Assembly: GCF_900460065.1 (NCBI RefSeq)
Contig: NZ_UAVD01000028.1
Span: 416,291-480,290 of the forward strand
Length of the DNA: 64,000 bases
DNA from: Streptomyces griseus
GTDB taxonomy: Bacteria; Actinomycetota; Actinomycetes; Streptomycetales; Streptomycetaceae
Direction of reading: 5' to 3'
Made by a program: the position numbers and the translations under genes. This document shows, in pieces, positions 41,724 to 50,385 of this stretch. The notes below the pieces were generated by a model that saw only the letters and a list, made by a program, of their open reading frames with translations, made no database searches and was not told the DNA's origin. The first letter of the stretch is position 1. Each line of letters starts with the position of its first letter.

Positions 41724-42827
41724 GTGAGCGAGCAGAGCAGGAGCACCGGCCGCATACGCGGCACCGGCAGCCGACGCCGGAAGCCGTCCCGCAGGCACCG
41801 CGCCAAGGTCGTCGCGGCCTGGACGGTGGCGGGCGTCGTGGTCGTCGGCGGGGCAGGCCTCGGATACGCGTACCTGGCGCTCGACGGCAACCTCGCGAGC
41901 GTCGACATCGACGCCAAGCTCGGCACCGACCGACCCGACGACGTGGACGACGGCTCCCAGGACATCCTGGTGCTGGGCTCCGACTCGCGCTCCGGCGACA
42001 ACGGGACGTACGGCGAGGACGAGGGCGCGGCCCGCTCGGACACGGCGATGGTCGTGCACGTCGACAAGGGCCACAAGTCCGCGAGCGTCGTCTCGATACC
42101 GCGCGACACCCTGATAGAGCGCCCCGCCTGCGTCAGTGACACGACGGGCGAGGACGTCGGCGCCGAGCAGCGGGCGATGTTCAACACCGCCTACGAGGTC
42201 GGCGGGCCCGCCTGCGCGGTCAAGACCGTCGAGTCCATGTCCGGCATCCGCATGGACCACTACCTGGAAGTCGACTTCACCGGCTTCAAGGAGCTCATCG
42301 ACGAGCTCGGCGGCGTGGAGATCACCACGAGGACCGCGATCGACGACTCCAAGAGCCACCTCGACCTGGAGCCCGGCACCCACACCCTGAACGGCGAGGA
42401 GTCCCTCGGCCTCGTCCGTACCCGCAAGAGCGTCGGCGACGGCAGCGACCTCGGCCGCATCCAGCTCCAGCAGGCGTTCATCAAGGCGCTGATGGAACAG
42501 GCGAAGGACGTCGGGGTGTTCACCAGCCCCAGCAGGCTCTACGGACTCGCCGACGCCGCCACCAAGGCCGTCACCACCGACTCCGGGCTCGGCTCCGTCA
42601 AGAAGCTCACCGGGTTCGCGAACGGCCTCAAGGGGCTGAACGCCGAGAACGTCCACATGGTGACCCTGCCCGTGGAGTACGACCCCGCCGACCCGAACCG
42701 GGTCCTGCCGCAGGAGAAGGCCGGCCGGCAGGTCTGGGCCGCCCTCGAGCACGACCGGCCGATCCCCGCCTCCGCCACCGAGAAGTCGGCCGGCGACAAG
42801 GGCGACGCCGCGAAGGTCGTCGAGTAG
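41724..42827 (+). CDS. LytR-CpsA-Psr family cell-wall glycopolymer ligase
   Basis: This encodes 367 residues from GTG 41724. An Arg-rich cytoplasmic start (RRRKPSRRHRAK) leads to one TM helix (about 28-50). The outer LCP domain follows, with GSDSRSG, ARSDTAMVVHV, SVVSIPRDTLIE and LVRTRKSVGDGSDLGR, the conserved Asp and Arg residues that hold the polyprenyl pyrophosphate. These enzymes transfer teichoic acids or other glycopolymers from undecaprenyl carriers to peptidoglycan. The wecA homologue 6 kb downstream makes such lipid-linked precursors. The C-terminus is Lys/Asp/Ala-rich. Confidence 0.93.
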   Translation: MSEQSRSTGRIRGTGSRRRKPSRRHRAKVVAAWTVAGVVVVGGAGLGYAYLALDGNLASVDIDAKLGTDRPDDVDDGSQDILVLGSDSRSGDNGTYGEDEGAARSDTAMVVHVDKGHKSASVVSIPRDTLIERPACVSDTTGEDVGAEQRAMFNTAYEVGGPACAVKTVESMSGIRMDHYLEVDFTGFKELIDELGGVEITTRTAIDDSKSHLDLEPGTHTLNGEESLGLVRTRKSVGDGSDLGRIQLQQAFIKALMEQAKDVGVFTSPSRLYGLADAATKAVTTDSGLGSVKKLTGFANGLKGLNAENVHMVTLPVEYDPADPNRVLPQEKAGRQVWAALEHDRPIPASATEKSAGDKGDAAKVVE

Positions 42828-42859
42828 CCACCGGTCACCCCCCGTGCGCGGCCGGTCGC

Positions 42860-42886
42860 GGGAATACCCGCGCCCCGCCCCCGGTT
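42860..42886 (+). promoter_or_regulatory. Sigma-R type promoter of rpmE
   Basis: GGGAAT (42860-42865), exactly 18 bp, then GTT (42884-42886) is a full match to the sigma-R consensus (GGGAAT-N18/19-GTT) of the thiol-stress regulon. rpmE is a known sigma-R target in S. coelicolor. A housekeeping-like TTGGGA-N17-CAGACT overlaps just downstream. Confidence 0.8.
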
Positions 42887-42989
42887 TTGGGAGATACGGC
42901 CGGTCCTGGCAGACTGGTACGTCGGCCCCGGTTCACGGCCGCGCAATCCGCGCGGACGACCCGGCGCCCTCCCGAAACTAGGAGACACC

Positions 42990-43214
42990 TTGAAGCGCGA
43001 CATCCACCCCGAGTACGTCGAGACGCAGGTCAGCTGCACCTGCGGTGCGTCGTTCACCACCCGGAGCACCATCGACAACGGCACCATCCGTGCCGACGTC
43101 TGCTCCGAGTGCCACCCGTTCTACACGGGCAAGCAGAAGATCCTCGACACCGGCGGCCGCGTGGCCCGCTTCGAGGCCCGCTTCGGCAAGGCTGCCGGCT
43201 CCGCCAGCAAGTAG
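42990..43214 (+). CDS. rpmE: 50S ribosomal protein L31, zinc-binding (C+) form
   Basis: This encodes 74 residues from TTG 42990 (MKRDIHPEYVETQVSC), with AGGAGA upstream. Cys16, Cys18, Cys37 and Cys40 (SCTC and CSEC) mark the zinc-containing C+ form, in contrast to the zinc-independent paralogue induced by zinc starvation. L31 bridges the subunits. Control by a sigma-R promoter fits a protein whose zinc site is sensitive to thiol oxidation. It is followed by a classical U-tract terminator. Confidence 0.97.
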   Translation: MKRDIHPEYVETQVSCTCGASFTTRSTIDNGTIRADVCSECHPFYTGKQKILDTGGRVARFEARFGKAAGSASK

Positions 43215-43224
43215 CGAGCCACTG

Positions 43225-43274
43225 CGCCGGTTCCTGGCGCCCTCTTCCCGGGGGCGTCGGAACCGGCGTTTTTT
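43225..43274 (+). terminator. Intrinsic terminator with U-tract after rpmE
   Basis: CGCCGGTTCC (43225-43234) pairs with GGAACCGGCG (43259-43268), followed by six T (43269-43274). It is one of the few textbook U-tract terminators here. It begins 10 nt after the rpmE stop. Confidence 0.85.
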
Positions 43275-43370
43275 CCGGTCGGGTGCCCGGGGGAGCCCCC
43301 CGCCGCACACCCCACCGGGCATACGCCCTCCAGCAGGCCCGCAGAACTCAGACCAACCAGGAGCCCCCGC

Positions 43371-44447
43371 ATGTTCGAGGCGGTCGAGGAACTGATCGGT
43401 GAACACACCGGTCTCGAGAAGAAGCTCGCCGATCCGTCGGTCCACGCCGACCAGGCCAACGCGCGCAAGCTGAACAAGCGTTACGCGGAGCTGACCCCGA
43501 TCGTCTCCACGTACCGGGCCTGGAAGCAGACCGGCGAGGACATCGAGACCGCCCGCGAGTTCGCCGCGGACGACCCCGACTTCGCCGCCGAGGTCAAGGA
43601 GCTGGAGAAGCAGCGCGAGGAGATCACCGAGAAGCTCCGCCTGCTCCTCGTCCCGCGCGACCCCAGCGACGACAAGGACGTGCTCCTGGAGATCAAGGCG
43701 GGCGCGGGCGGCGACGAGTCCGCCCTGTTCGCCGGCGATCTGCTGCGCATGTACCTGCGCTACGCCGAGCGCGTCGGCTGGAAGACCGAGATCATCGACT
43801 CCACCGAGTCCGAGCTCGGCGGCTACAAGGACGTCCAGGTCGCCGTGAAGACCAAGGGCGGCAACGGCGCCACCGAGCCCGGCCAGGGCGTCTGGGCCCG
43901 GATGAAGTACGAGGGCGGCGTGCACCGCGTGCAGCGCGTGCCCTCCACCGAGTCCCAGGGCCGCATCCACACCTCCGCCGCGGGCGTGCTCGTCACCCCC
44001 GAGGCCGAGGAGGTCGACGTCGAGATCCACGCCAACGACCTGCGCATCGACGTCTACCGCTCCTCGGGCCCCGGCGGCCAGTCCGTCAACACGACCGACT
44101 CCGCCGTCCGCATCACCCACCTGCCGACCGGCGTCGTCGCCTCCTGCCAGAACGAGAAGAGCCAGCTCCAGAACAAGGAGCAGGCCATGCGCATCCTGCG
44201 CTCCCGGCTGCTGGCCGCCGCCCAGGAGGCCGCCGAGCAGGAGGCCTCCGACGTGCGCCGCAGCCAGGTGCGCACCGTCGACCGCTCCGAGAAGATCCGG
44301 ACGTACAACTTCCCGGAAAACCGCATCTCGGACCACCGCGTCGGCTTCAAGGCGTACAACTTGGACCAGGTCCTCGACGGAGAGCTCGACGCCGTCATCC
44401 AGGCCTGCGTCGACGCCGACTCCGCCGCCAAGCTCGCCAACGCGTAA
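43371..44447 (+). CDS. prfA: Peptide chain release factor 1
   Basis: This encodes 358 residues from ATG 43371. The order is an N-terminal helical domain, then the codon-recognition region, then the GGQ loop SSGPGGQSVN (Gly235-Gly236-Gln237), which triggers peptidyl-tRNA hydrolysis at UAA and UAG. The following gene prmC methylates this Gln. The length is normal. It is preceded by its own promoter region after the rpmE terminator. Confidence 0.97.
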   Translation: MFEAVEELIGEHTGLEKKLADPSVHADQANARKLNKRYAELTPIVSTYRAWKQTGEDIETAREFAADDPDFAAEVKELEKQREEITEKLRLLLVPRDPSDDKDVLLEIKAGAGGDESALFAGDLLRMYLRYAERVGWKTEIIDSTESELGGYKDVQVAVKTKGGNGATEPGQGVWARMKYEGGVHRVQRVPSTESQGRIHTSAAGVLVTPEAEEVDVEIHANDLRIDVYRSSGPGGQSVNTTDSAVRITHLPTGVVASCQNEKSQLQNKEQAMRILRSRLLAAAQEAAEQEASDVRRSQVRTVDRSEKIRTYNFPENRISDHRVGFKAYNLDQVLDGELDAVIQACVDADSAAKLANA

Positions 44448-44493
44448 GCGTCCCGCCCGCCCCGCACACCCGTAACCCGTACGGAGAACCGCG

Positions 44494-45339
44494 ATGAACC
44501 TGCTGCTCGCCGAGGTGGCCCAGGCCACCCAGCGGCTGGCCGACGCCGGTGTCCCCTCACCGCGATTCGACGCCGAGGAGCTCGCGGCCTTCGTCCACGG
44601 GGTGAAGCGGGGCGCGCTGCACACGGTGCCCGACACCGACTTCGACGCCCGGTACTGGGAGACGATCGCCCGCCGCGAGGCCCGCGAACCCCTCCAGCAC
44701 ATCACCGGCCGCGCCTTCTTCCGCTACCTGGAGCTCCAGGTGGGGCCCGGCGTCTTCGTGCCCCGGCCGGAGACCGAGTCGGTCGTCGGCTGGGCCATAG
44801 ACGCGGTGCGCGCGATGGACGTCGTCGAGCCCGTCGTCGTCGACCTGTGCACCGGATCGGGCGCCATCGCGCTCGCCATGGCGCAGGAGGTCCCCCGCTC
44901 CCGGGTGCACGCCGTGGAGCTGTCCGAGGACGCCCTCAGGTGGACGCGGAAGAACGCCGAGGGGTCCAGGGTCACCGTGCACAGGGGAGACGCTCTGAGC
45001 GCCCTTCCCGAGCTCGACGGCCAGGTCGACCTGGTCATCTCCAACCCGCCGTACATCCCGCTCACCGAGTGGGAGTACGTCGCCCCCGAGGCCCGCGACC
45101 ACGACCCGGAGATGGCCCTGTTCTCCGGCGAGGACGGCCTCGACACCATCCGCGGCATCGAACGCACCGCCCACCGCCTGCTGCGCCCCGGCGGCCTCGT
45201 CGTCATCGAGCACGCCGACACCCAGGGCGGCCAGGTGCCGTGGATCTTCACCGAGGAGCGGGGCTGGGCGGATGCCGCCGACCACCCCGACCTGAACAAG
45301 CGGCCCCGGTTCGCCACCGCCCGCAAGGCCATGCCGTGA
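44494..45339 (+). CDS. prmC: Release factor glutamine methyltransferase
   Basis: This encodes 281 residues from ATG 44494. Class I SAM methyltransferase signatures are present: VVDLCTGSGAIALAMA (SAM-binding motif I) and the NPPY catalytic motif in LVISNPPYIPL. The N-terminal helical domain (about 1-75) recognises the release factor. It modifies the Gln of the GGQ loop in RF1 and RF2. It follows prfA by 46 bp, in the usual order. Confidence 0.96.
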   Translation: MNLLLAEVAQATQRLADAGVPSPRFDAEELAAFVHGVKRGALHTVPDTDFDARYWETIARREAREPLQHITGRAFFRYLELQVGPGVFVPRPETESVVGWAIDAVRAMDVVEPVVVDLCTGSGAIALAMAQEVPRSRVHAVELSEDALRWTRKNAEGSRVTVHRGDALSALPELDGQVDLVISNPPYIPLTEWEYVAPEARDHDPEMALFSGEDGLDTIRGIERTAHRLLRPGGLVVIEHADTQGGQVPWIFTEERGWADAADHPDLNKRPRFATARKAMP

Positions 45340-45391
45340 CCGGCCCCCGGCACCACCACCCGTACCCGCACCCGCTCCAGGAGGCCGGCTG

Positions 45392-46039
45392 ATGGCTCGG
45401 CGATACGACTGCAACGACGCCACCGACCGGGCCACGGGCCTGCGCGAGGCCGCATCGGCCGTCCGCCGGGGCGAACTGGTCGTGCTGCCCACCGACACCG
45501 TGTACGGGATCGGTGCGGACGCCTTCACCTCGGAGGCCGTCGCGGACCTGCTGGACGCCAAGGGCCGGGGCCGCAACATGCCCACCCCCGTCCTCATCGG
45601 CTCGCCGAACACGCTCCACGGCCTGGTCACCGACTTCTCCGAGGAGGCCTGGGAACTCGTCGACGCCTTCTGGCCCGGCGCCCTCACCCTCGTCGCCAAG
45701 CACCAGCCCTCCCTCCAGTGGGACCTCGGCGACACCCGCGGCACCGTCGCCATCCGGATGCCCCTGCACCCGGTCGCCATCGAGCTCCTCACCGAGGTCG
45801 GCCCGATGGCCGTCTCCAGCGCCAACCTCACCGGACACCCCTCGCCCGAGGACTGCGACGCCGCCCAGGGCATGCTCGGCGACTCCGTCTCCGTCTACCT
45901 CGACGGCGGTCCGACGCCCGGCATCGTGCCCTCCTCGATCGTCGACGTCACCGGCGCCACCCCGGTCCTGCTGCGCGCCGGCGCCCTCTCCGCGGAGGAG
46001 CTGCGCACGGTGGTCCCCGACCTCGAGGTGGCCAATTGA
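45392..46039 (+). CDS. Threonylcarbamoyl-AMP synthase (Sua5/YrdC family)
   Basis: This encodes 215 residues from ATG 45392. The YrdC fold is clear: GELVVLPTDTVYGIGADA, KGRGRNMPTPVLIGS, FWPGALTLV and MAVSSANLTGHPS. It makes L-threonylcarbamoyladenylate from Thr, bicarbonate and ATP for the t6A37 modification of ANN-decoding tRNAs. The long Sua5-specific C-terminal domain is absent, so it is the short TsaC-like form. It overlaps the phosphatase-like gene by 4 nt. Confidence 0.93.
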   Translation: MARRYDCNDATDRATGLREAASAVRRGELVVLPTDTVYGIGADAFTSEAVADLLDAKGRGRNMPTPVLIGSPNTLHGLVTDFSEEAWELVDAFWPGALTLVAKHQPSLQWDLGDTRGTVAIRMPLHPVAIELLTEVGPMAVSSANLTGHPSPEDCDAAQGMLGDSVSVYLDGGPTPGIVPSSIVDVTGATPVLLRAGALSAEELRTVVPDLEVAN

Positions 46040-46677
46040 CCGCCCCCGAGGGGCGTGGCATAGCGGGGCGGACCGACACCTTCCGCATCCTCCACGTCAG
46101 CACCGGCAACGTCTGCCGCTCACCGATCACCGAGCGGCTGACCCGCCACGCCCTGGTGGACCGCCTCGGCGACCCGCTCAGCGGCGGCCTGATCGTGGAG
46201 AGCGCCGGCACCTGGGGCCACGAGGGCGCGCCCATGGAGGCCAACGCCGAGGTCGTCCTCGCCGACTTCGGCGCGGACGCCACCGGCTTCGTCGGCCGGG
46301 AGCTGCTGGACGAGCACGTCATCCGCGCCGACCTGGTCCTCACCGCCACCCGCGACCACCGGGCGCAGGTCATCTCCATGGGCCACTCCGCGGGCCTGCG
46401 CACCTTCACGCTCAAGGAGTTCACCCGGCTGGTACGGGCCATAGACCCGGCGACCCTGCCCGACCCCCGGGACGAGGGCGTCGTCGAGCGCGCCCGCGCC
46501 CTGGTCCGCGCCGCGGCCGCGCTGCGCGGCTGGCTGCTGGCCCCGACCGCCGAGGCGGACGAGGTCTACGACCCCTACGGCGCCCCCATCACCTTCTTCC
46601 GCTCCATCGGCGACGAGATCAACCAGGCCCTCGACCCGGTCGTCACCGCGCTCACCGGCGTAGCCGCCCCGCACTGA
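46036..46677 (+). CDS. Low-molecular-weight phosphatase-like protein lacking the catalytic Cys
   Basis: This encodes 213 residues from TTG 46036, which overlaps the sua5 stop (TTGA). The fold signature of low-molecular-weight protein tyrosine phosphatases is present, but the P-loop reads V-Ser22-T-G-N-V-C27-R28-S-P, where active enzymes have Cys at position 22 (C-x5-R). The codon is AGC. The general-acid region DPYG near the C-terminus is kept. It is therefore probably a pseudophosphatase or has changed chemistry. The chain is longer (213) than typical enzymes (about 150-165), with an insert around 85-130. Its place between tRNA-modification and wall-lipid genes gives no target. Confidence 0.85.
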   Translation: MTAPEGRGIAGRTDTFRILHVSTGNVCRSPITERLTRHALVDRLGDPLSGGLIVESAGTWGHEGAPMEANAEVVLADFGADATGFVGRELLDEHVIRADLVLTATRDHRAQVISMGHSAGLRTFTLKEFTRLVRAIDPATLPDPRDEGVVERARALVRAAAALRGWLLAPTAEADEVYDPYGAPITFFRSIGDEINQALDPVVTALTGVAAPH

Positions 46678-46828
46678 CGCGGAGCCGTCCGCGCGGGGCC
46701 CGGGGCGGGTGCGCCGACCGGCGTACGGCACCCCGCGACAGCGGGCACGGCGCCCGGCCGCGGCCTACATTGGAGCTGGCACCGGCACCCCTCGCCGGCG
46801 CACCCGCCTCCAGGCCCGGAGCCGTCCC

Positions 46829-48109
46829 ATGCCGGTCACCTCTCCCGCCGCACCCGCAGCCGTGTCGCCCGCGCCCGACGCCCTGCCCCAGGACTTCGAC
46901 GCCCTCCTCCGCCAGGACCCGGAGGTCGCCGGAGTGCTGCTGGCGGAGACCGGCAGACAGGCCGCCACCCTCCAGCTGATCGCCGCCGAGAACTTCCAGT
47001 CGCCCGCGGTCCTCGCGGCCCTCGGCTCCCCGCTCGGCAACAAGTACGCCGAGGGGTATCCGGGCGCCCGCCACCACGGCGGCTGCGAGCACGCGGACGC
47101 CGCCGAGCGCATCGCGGTCCGCCGGGCCACCGCCCTCTTCGGCGCCGAGCACGCCAACGTCCAGCCGCACTCGGGCTCCTCGGCCGTCCTCGCCGCCTAC
47201 GCCGCGCTGCTGCGCCCCGGTGACACGGTCCTCGCGATGGGACTCCCGTACGGGGGGCACCTCACCCACGGGGCGCCGGGCAACTTCTCCGGCCGCTGGT
47301 TCGACTTCGCCGGCTACGGGGTCGACCCCGGGACCGGTCTGATCGACTACACCCGGCTCCGCGCCCTGGCCCGCGCCCGCCGCCCCAAGGCGATCGTCTG
47401 CGGCTCCATCTCCTATCCCCGCCACCCCGACTACGCGCTGTTCCGGGAGATCGCCGACGAGGCCGGGGCGTATCTGATCGTGGACGCCGCCCATCCGATG
47501 GGGCTGATCGCCGGGGGAGCGGCGCCGAACCCGGTCCCGTACGCGGATGTGGTCTGCGCCACCACGCACAAGGTGCTGCGCGGCCCGCGCGGCGGCATGA
47601 TCCTGTGCGGCGCGGAACTGGCCGAGCGGATCGACCGGGCGGTGTTCCCGTTCACCCAGGGCGGCGCGCAGATGCACACGGTGGCGGCGAAGGCGGTGGC
47701 GTTCGGGGAGGCGGCCACCCCCGCGTACACGCTCTACGCCCACCGGGTCGTCGCCCACGCCCGGGTGCTCGCCGCCGGCCTGGAGGCGGAGGGCTTCGAG
47801 GTCACCACGGGCGGTACGGACACCCACATCGTCGTCGCGGACCCGGCCCCGCTCGGCGTCGACGGCCGCACCGCCCGGGAGCGGCTGGCTGCGGCGGGTG
47901 TGGTCCTGGACACCTGCGCACTGCCGTACGGGGACGCCCGGGGCATCCGCCTGGGCACGGCCGCCGTCACCACGCAGGGGATGGACGACGGGGACATGGC
48001 CCGGATCGCGGCCCTGTTCGGGGCGGCCGTGCGGGAGCCGGGCGACGTGAGCCCGGTCGCGGCGGAGGTCCGGGAGCTGGCCGCGCGCCATCCGCCGTAT
48101 CCGGGGTAG
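46829..48109 (+). CDS. glyA: Serine hydroxymethyltransferase paralogue
   Basis: This encodes 426 residues from ATG 46829. It is a fold-I PLP enzyme with Lys248 in ATTHKVLRGPRGG, DAAHPMGLIAGG and GIRLGTAAVTTQGM, and the LIAAENFQSP and NKYAEGYPG signatures. It interconverts serine and glycine with tetrahydrofolate. The RYYGGCE segment of most enzymes is RHHGGCE here (His82, His83), which changes a conserved active-site tyrosine. It is likely a divergent second SHMT beside a housekeeping copy elsewhere. Substrate specificity may differ. Confidence 0.88.
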   Translation: MPVTSPAAPAAVSPAPDALPQDFDALLRQDPEVAGVLLAETGRQAATLQLIAAENFQSPAVLAALGSPLGNKYAEGYPGARHHGGCEHADAAERIAVRRATALFGAEHANVQPHSGSSAVLAAYAALLRPGDTVLAMGLPYGGHLTHGAPGNFSGRWFDFAGYGVDPGTGLIDYTRLRALARARRPKAIVCGSISYPRHPDYALFREIADEAGAYLIVDAAHPMGLIAGGAAPNPVPYADVVCATTHKVLRGPRGGMILCGAELAERIDRAVFPFTQGGAQMHTVAAKAVAFGEAATPAYTLYAHRVVAHARVLAAGLEAEGFEVTTGGTDTHIVVADPAPLGVDGRTARERLAAAGVVLDTCALPYGDARGIRLGTAAVTTQGMDDGDMARIAALFGAAVREPGDVSPVAAEVRELAARHPPYPG

Positions 48110-48123
48110 CGGACCTCGCGGCA

Positions 48124-48204
48124 CCCGGAGCGGGGCACTCCGCCGCATCCGGGGCACGTACCGCGCGCTGCCCGGAGCGGGTCGCTCCGCCGTATCCGGG
48201 GCAC
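48124..48204. repeat. Two imperfect copies of a 47-bp-period repeat
   Basis: CCCGGAGCGGGGCACTCCGC begins at 48124 and recurs as CCCGGAGCGGGTCGCTCCGC at 48171, each followed by CG(C/T)ATCCGGGGCAC after the shared start. Each unit folds into a small hairpin. They follow glyA directly and the last codons of glyA resemble the repeat end. Confidence 0.65.
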
Positions 48205-48300
48205 CCGAAGCCTGTGCAACCATCATCCGTACCGTGGAGTCCTTGTTTCAGAGACTAGGGTGTGGTTTTTGGATGACCGGCGAGTTCTGTGGGGCAGCCC

Positions 48301-49677
48301 GTGCGTGATTACCTGCTGACGCTCTGTGTCACGGCGGCGGTGACCTATCTGCTGACCGGACCGGTGCGTAAGTTCGCCATCGCGGTCGGGGCGATGCCCG
48401 CGATCCGTGCGCGTGACGTCCACCGCGAGCCGACACCCCGGCTCGGCGGGATCGCCATGTTCGGCGGACTGTGCGCGGGGCTGATCGTCGCGGACCACCT
48501 GTTCAACCTCCAGGGCGTCTTCGAACTCTCCAACGAGCCCAGGGCGTTGCTCTCCGGCGCCGCCCTGATCTGGCTGATCGGCGTCCTCGACGACAAGTTC
48601 GAGATCGACGCGCTGATCAAGCTCGGCGGCCAGATGATCGCCGCCGCCGTCATGGTCATCCAGGGGCTCACGATCCTGTGGCTGCCGATCCCCGGCGTCG
48701 GCACCGTGGCCCTCACCCAGTGGCAGGGCACGCTGCTCACGGTGGCGCTGGTCGTCATCACGATCAACGCGGTCAACTTCGTGGACGGCCTGGACGGGCT
48801 CGCGGCGGGCATGGTGTGCATCGCGTCGGCGGCGTTCTTCCTGTACGCGTACCGCCTCTGGATGGGGTACGGGATCGAGGCCGCGGCCCCCGCGACCCTG
48901 TTCGCGGCGATCCTGATGGGGATGTGCCTCGGCTTCCTGCCGCACAACATGCACCCGGCGCGGATCTTCATGGGCGACTCGGGCTCGATGCTCATCGGCC
49001 TGGTGCTGGCGGCGGGCGCGATCTCGATCACCGGCCAGGTCGACCCGGACCTCATGAAGATCTTCGAGGGCAGTGAGCGCGAGGCCACCCACGCGCTGCT
49101 CCCGGTCTTCATCCCGCTGGTGCTGCCGCTGACGATCATCGCGATCCCGGCCGCCGACCTGGTCCTGGCCATCGTCCGTCGCACCTGGAACGGCCAGTCG
49201 CCGTTCGCCGCCGACCGGGGCCACCTGCACCACCGGCTGCTGGAGATCGGCCACTCGCACAGCCGGGCCGTGCTGATCATGTACTTCTGGTCGGCCCTCA
49301 TCGCCTTCGGCGCCGTCGGTTACTCGGTGCACTCGGCGTCCTCGTGGATCGTGTTCGTCATCATCGGCGCCAGCGCGGTGGGTCTCGTCCTGCTGCTGAT
49401 GCCGCGCTTCACCCCGCGCGCCCCGCACTGGGCCAACCGCTTCGTGCCGCCGCGCTACCGCCACCGGGGGGCGGAGGAGGATCCGGCCGCCGCGTACGAG
49501 GAGGAACCGGTGCCCGTGGCCTCCGGGGCCCAACAGGGCGCGGCGGGCGCGGGGATGGACGAGGAGGCCGTCGAACGGGCTCCCGTGGCGGTCGGGGTGT
49601 CCGGCGTCAACGGCGCTACCGCGATCGGCGCTCGTTCGCGGTTCCCGGATCGCCGGTCGATCGACTCCTCACGCTGA
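48301..49677 (+). CDS. wecA: Undecaprenyl-phosphate GlcNAc-1-phosphate transferase (WecA/TagO family)
   Basis: This encodes 458 residues from GTG 48301; GTG 48289 is a less likely start. About 11 TM helices are present. Catalytic motifs of the polyprenyl-phosphate N-acetylhexosamine-1-phosphate transferase family are intact: VLDDKFEID, NFVDGLDGLA, FMGDSGSM and the His motif DRGHLHHRLLEIGHSH. It starts lipid-linked glycopolymer synthesis on the inner membrane face. The C-terminal 80 residues are cytoplasmic and low complexity. Its products are likely substrates of the LCP ligase at 41.7 kb. It precedes the atp operon. Confidence 0.93.
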   Translation: MRDYLLTLCVTAAVTYLLTGPVRKFAIAVGAMPAIRARDVHREPTPRLGGIAMFGGLCAGLIVADHLFNLQGVFELSNEPRALLSGAALIWLIGVLDDKFEIDALIKLGGQMIAAAVMVIQGLTILWLPIPGVGTVALTQWQGTLLTVALVVITINAVNFVDGLDGLAAGMVCIASAAFFLYAYRLWMGYGIEAAAPATLFAAILMGMCLGFLPHNMHPARIFMGDSGSMLIGLVLAAGAISITGQVDPDLMKIFEGSEREATHALLPVFIPLVLPLTIIAIPAADLVLAIVRRTWNGQSPFAADRGHLHHRLLEIGHSHSRAVLIMYFWSALIAFGAVGYSVHSASSWIVFVIIGASAVGLVLLLMPRFTPRAPHWANRFVPPRYRHRGAEEDPAAAYEEEPVPVASGAQQGAAGAGMDEEAVERAPVAVGVSGVNGATAIGARSRFPDRRSIDSSR

Positions 49678-49771
49678 CGATTCGGAAGTCGTGGTGCATT
49701 ACCAGACATTGCACTGTCTTGTCGTGCACACACGCGCGGATTAACTCTCATGTGTGACAGTTGGCACACCT

Positions 49772-49799
49772 TTGAGGTAAAGACCTCATCAAATAGTTT
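49772..49799 (+). promoter_or_regulatory. Candidate atp operon promoter with a palindrome over the -35
   Basis: TTGAGG (49772-49777), 16 bp, then TAGTTT (49794-49799). TGAGGT-AAAG-ACCTCA (49773-49788) is a perfect inverted repeat overlapping the -35, a possible operator. The region 49680-49830 is markedly AT-rich for this genome. An alternative TACGCT box lies at 49889-49894, 5 nt before an in-frame ATG at 49900. Confidence 0.5.
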
Positions 49800-49944
49800 G
49801 TGATACCGTTCACGAGACCCGGTGACGGAGCCGAAGGACCCTTGTAGGACGGTCCATTGGCCCGAAAATCCGCCTCGCGGACCGGGCCTACGCTCGTCCA
49901 TGACGACGCCCCATTCCTCCCCTCAGACCAGTGGAGCTGCCGCC

Positions 49945-50385
49945 ATGCAGTCCGACATGCGCGAACTACTGCGCATCGCCACCCCCACCGCCGCGGTGGG
50001 AGCCGTCGCCACGCTCGTCGGCGGGCTTGTCGCCGGCGGCGAGGGGGCGATCGGCGCCGCGGTCGGCTGCGTGGTCGTGATCGTCTTCATGGCGCTCGGA
50101 CTGCTGGCGCTCAACTGGGTCGGCAAGACCATGCCTCACCTGTTCCAGGGCATGGGGCTGATGATTTACTCGGCTCAGCTCGTGCTCCTGCTGATCTTCA
50201 TCCTGAGCATCAGGAACACCTCGCTCTTCGATCTTCAGGTCTTCGCCCTCTCGCTGGTCGCGGCCGTCATCACGTGGATCACCACGCAGGCCGTACTGCA
50301 CTCCCGGAGCAAGACCCTTTACGTCGACCCCGACGCGGACCCCCGGAACCGTCCGGGCGGCCCTGGGGGAGATCGTGATGAGTAG
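49945..50385 (+). CDS. atpI: ATP synthase protein I
   Basis: This encodes 146 residues from ATG 49945, with GTGGAG 9 nt upstream; in-frame ATG 49900 would add 15 residues and could be leaderless. Four hydrophobic helices (about 18-40, 43-65, 70-92, 100-120) and a charged C-terminus fit AtpI, a non-essential assembly or Mg2+-related factor of F-type synthase. It is the first gene of the operon. Confidence 0.85.
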   Translation: MQSDMRELLRIATPTAAVGAVATLVGGLVAGGEGAIGAAVGCVVVIVFMALGLLALNWVGKTMPHLFQGMGLMIYSAQLVLLLIFILSIRNTSLFDLQVFALSLVAAVITWITTQAVLHSRSKTLYVDPDADPRNRPGGPGGDRDE

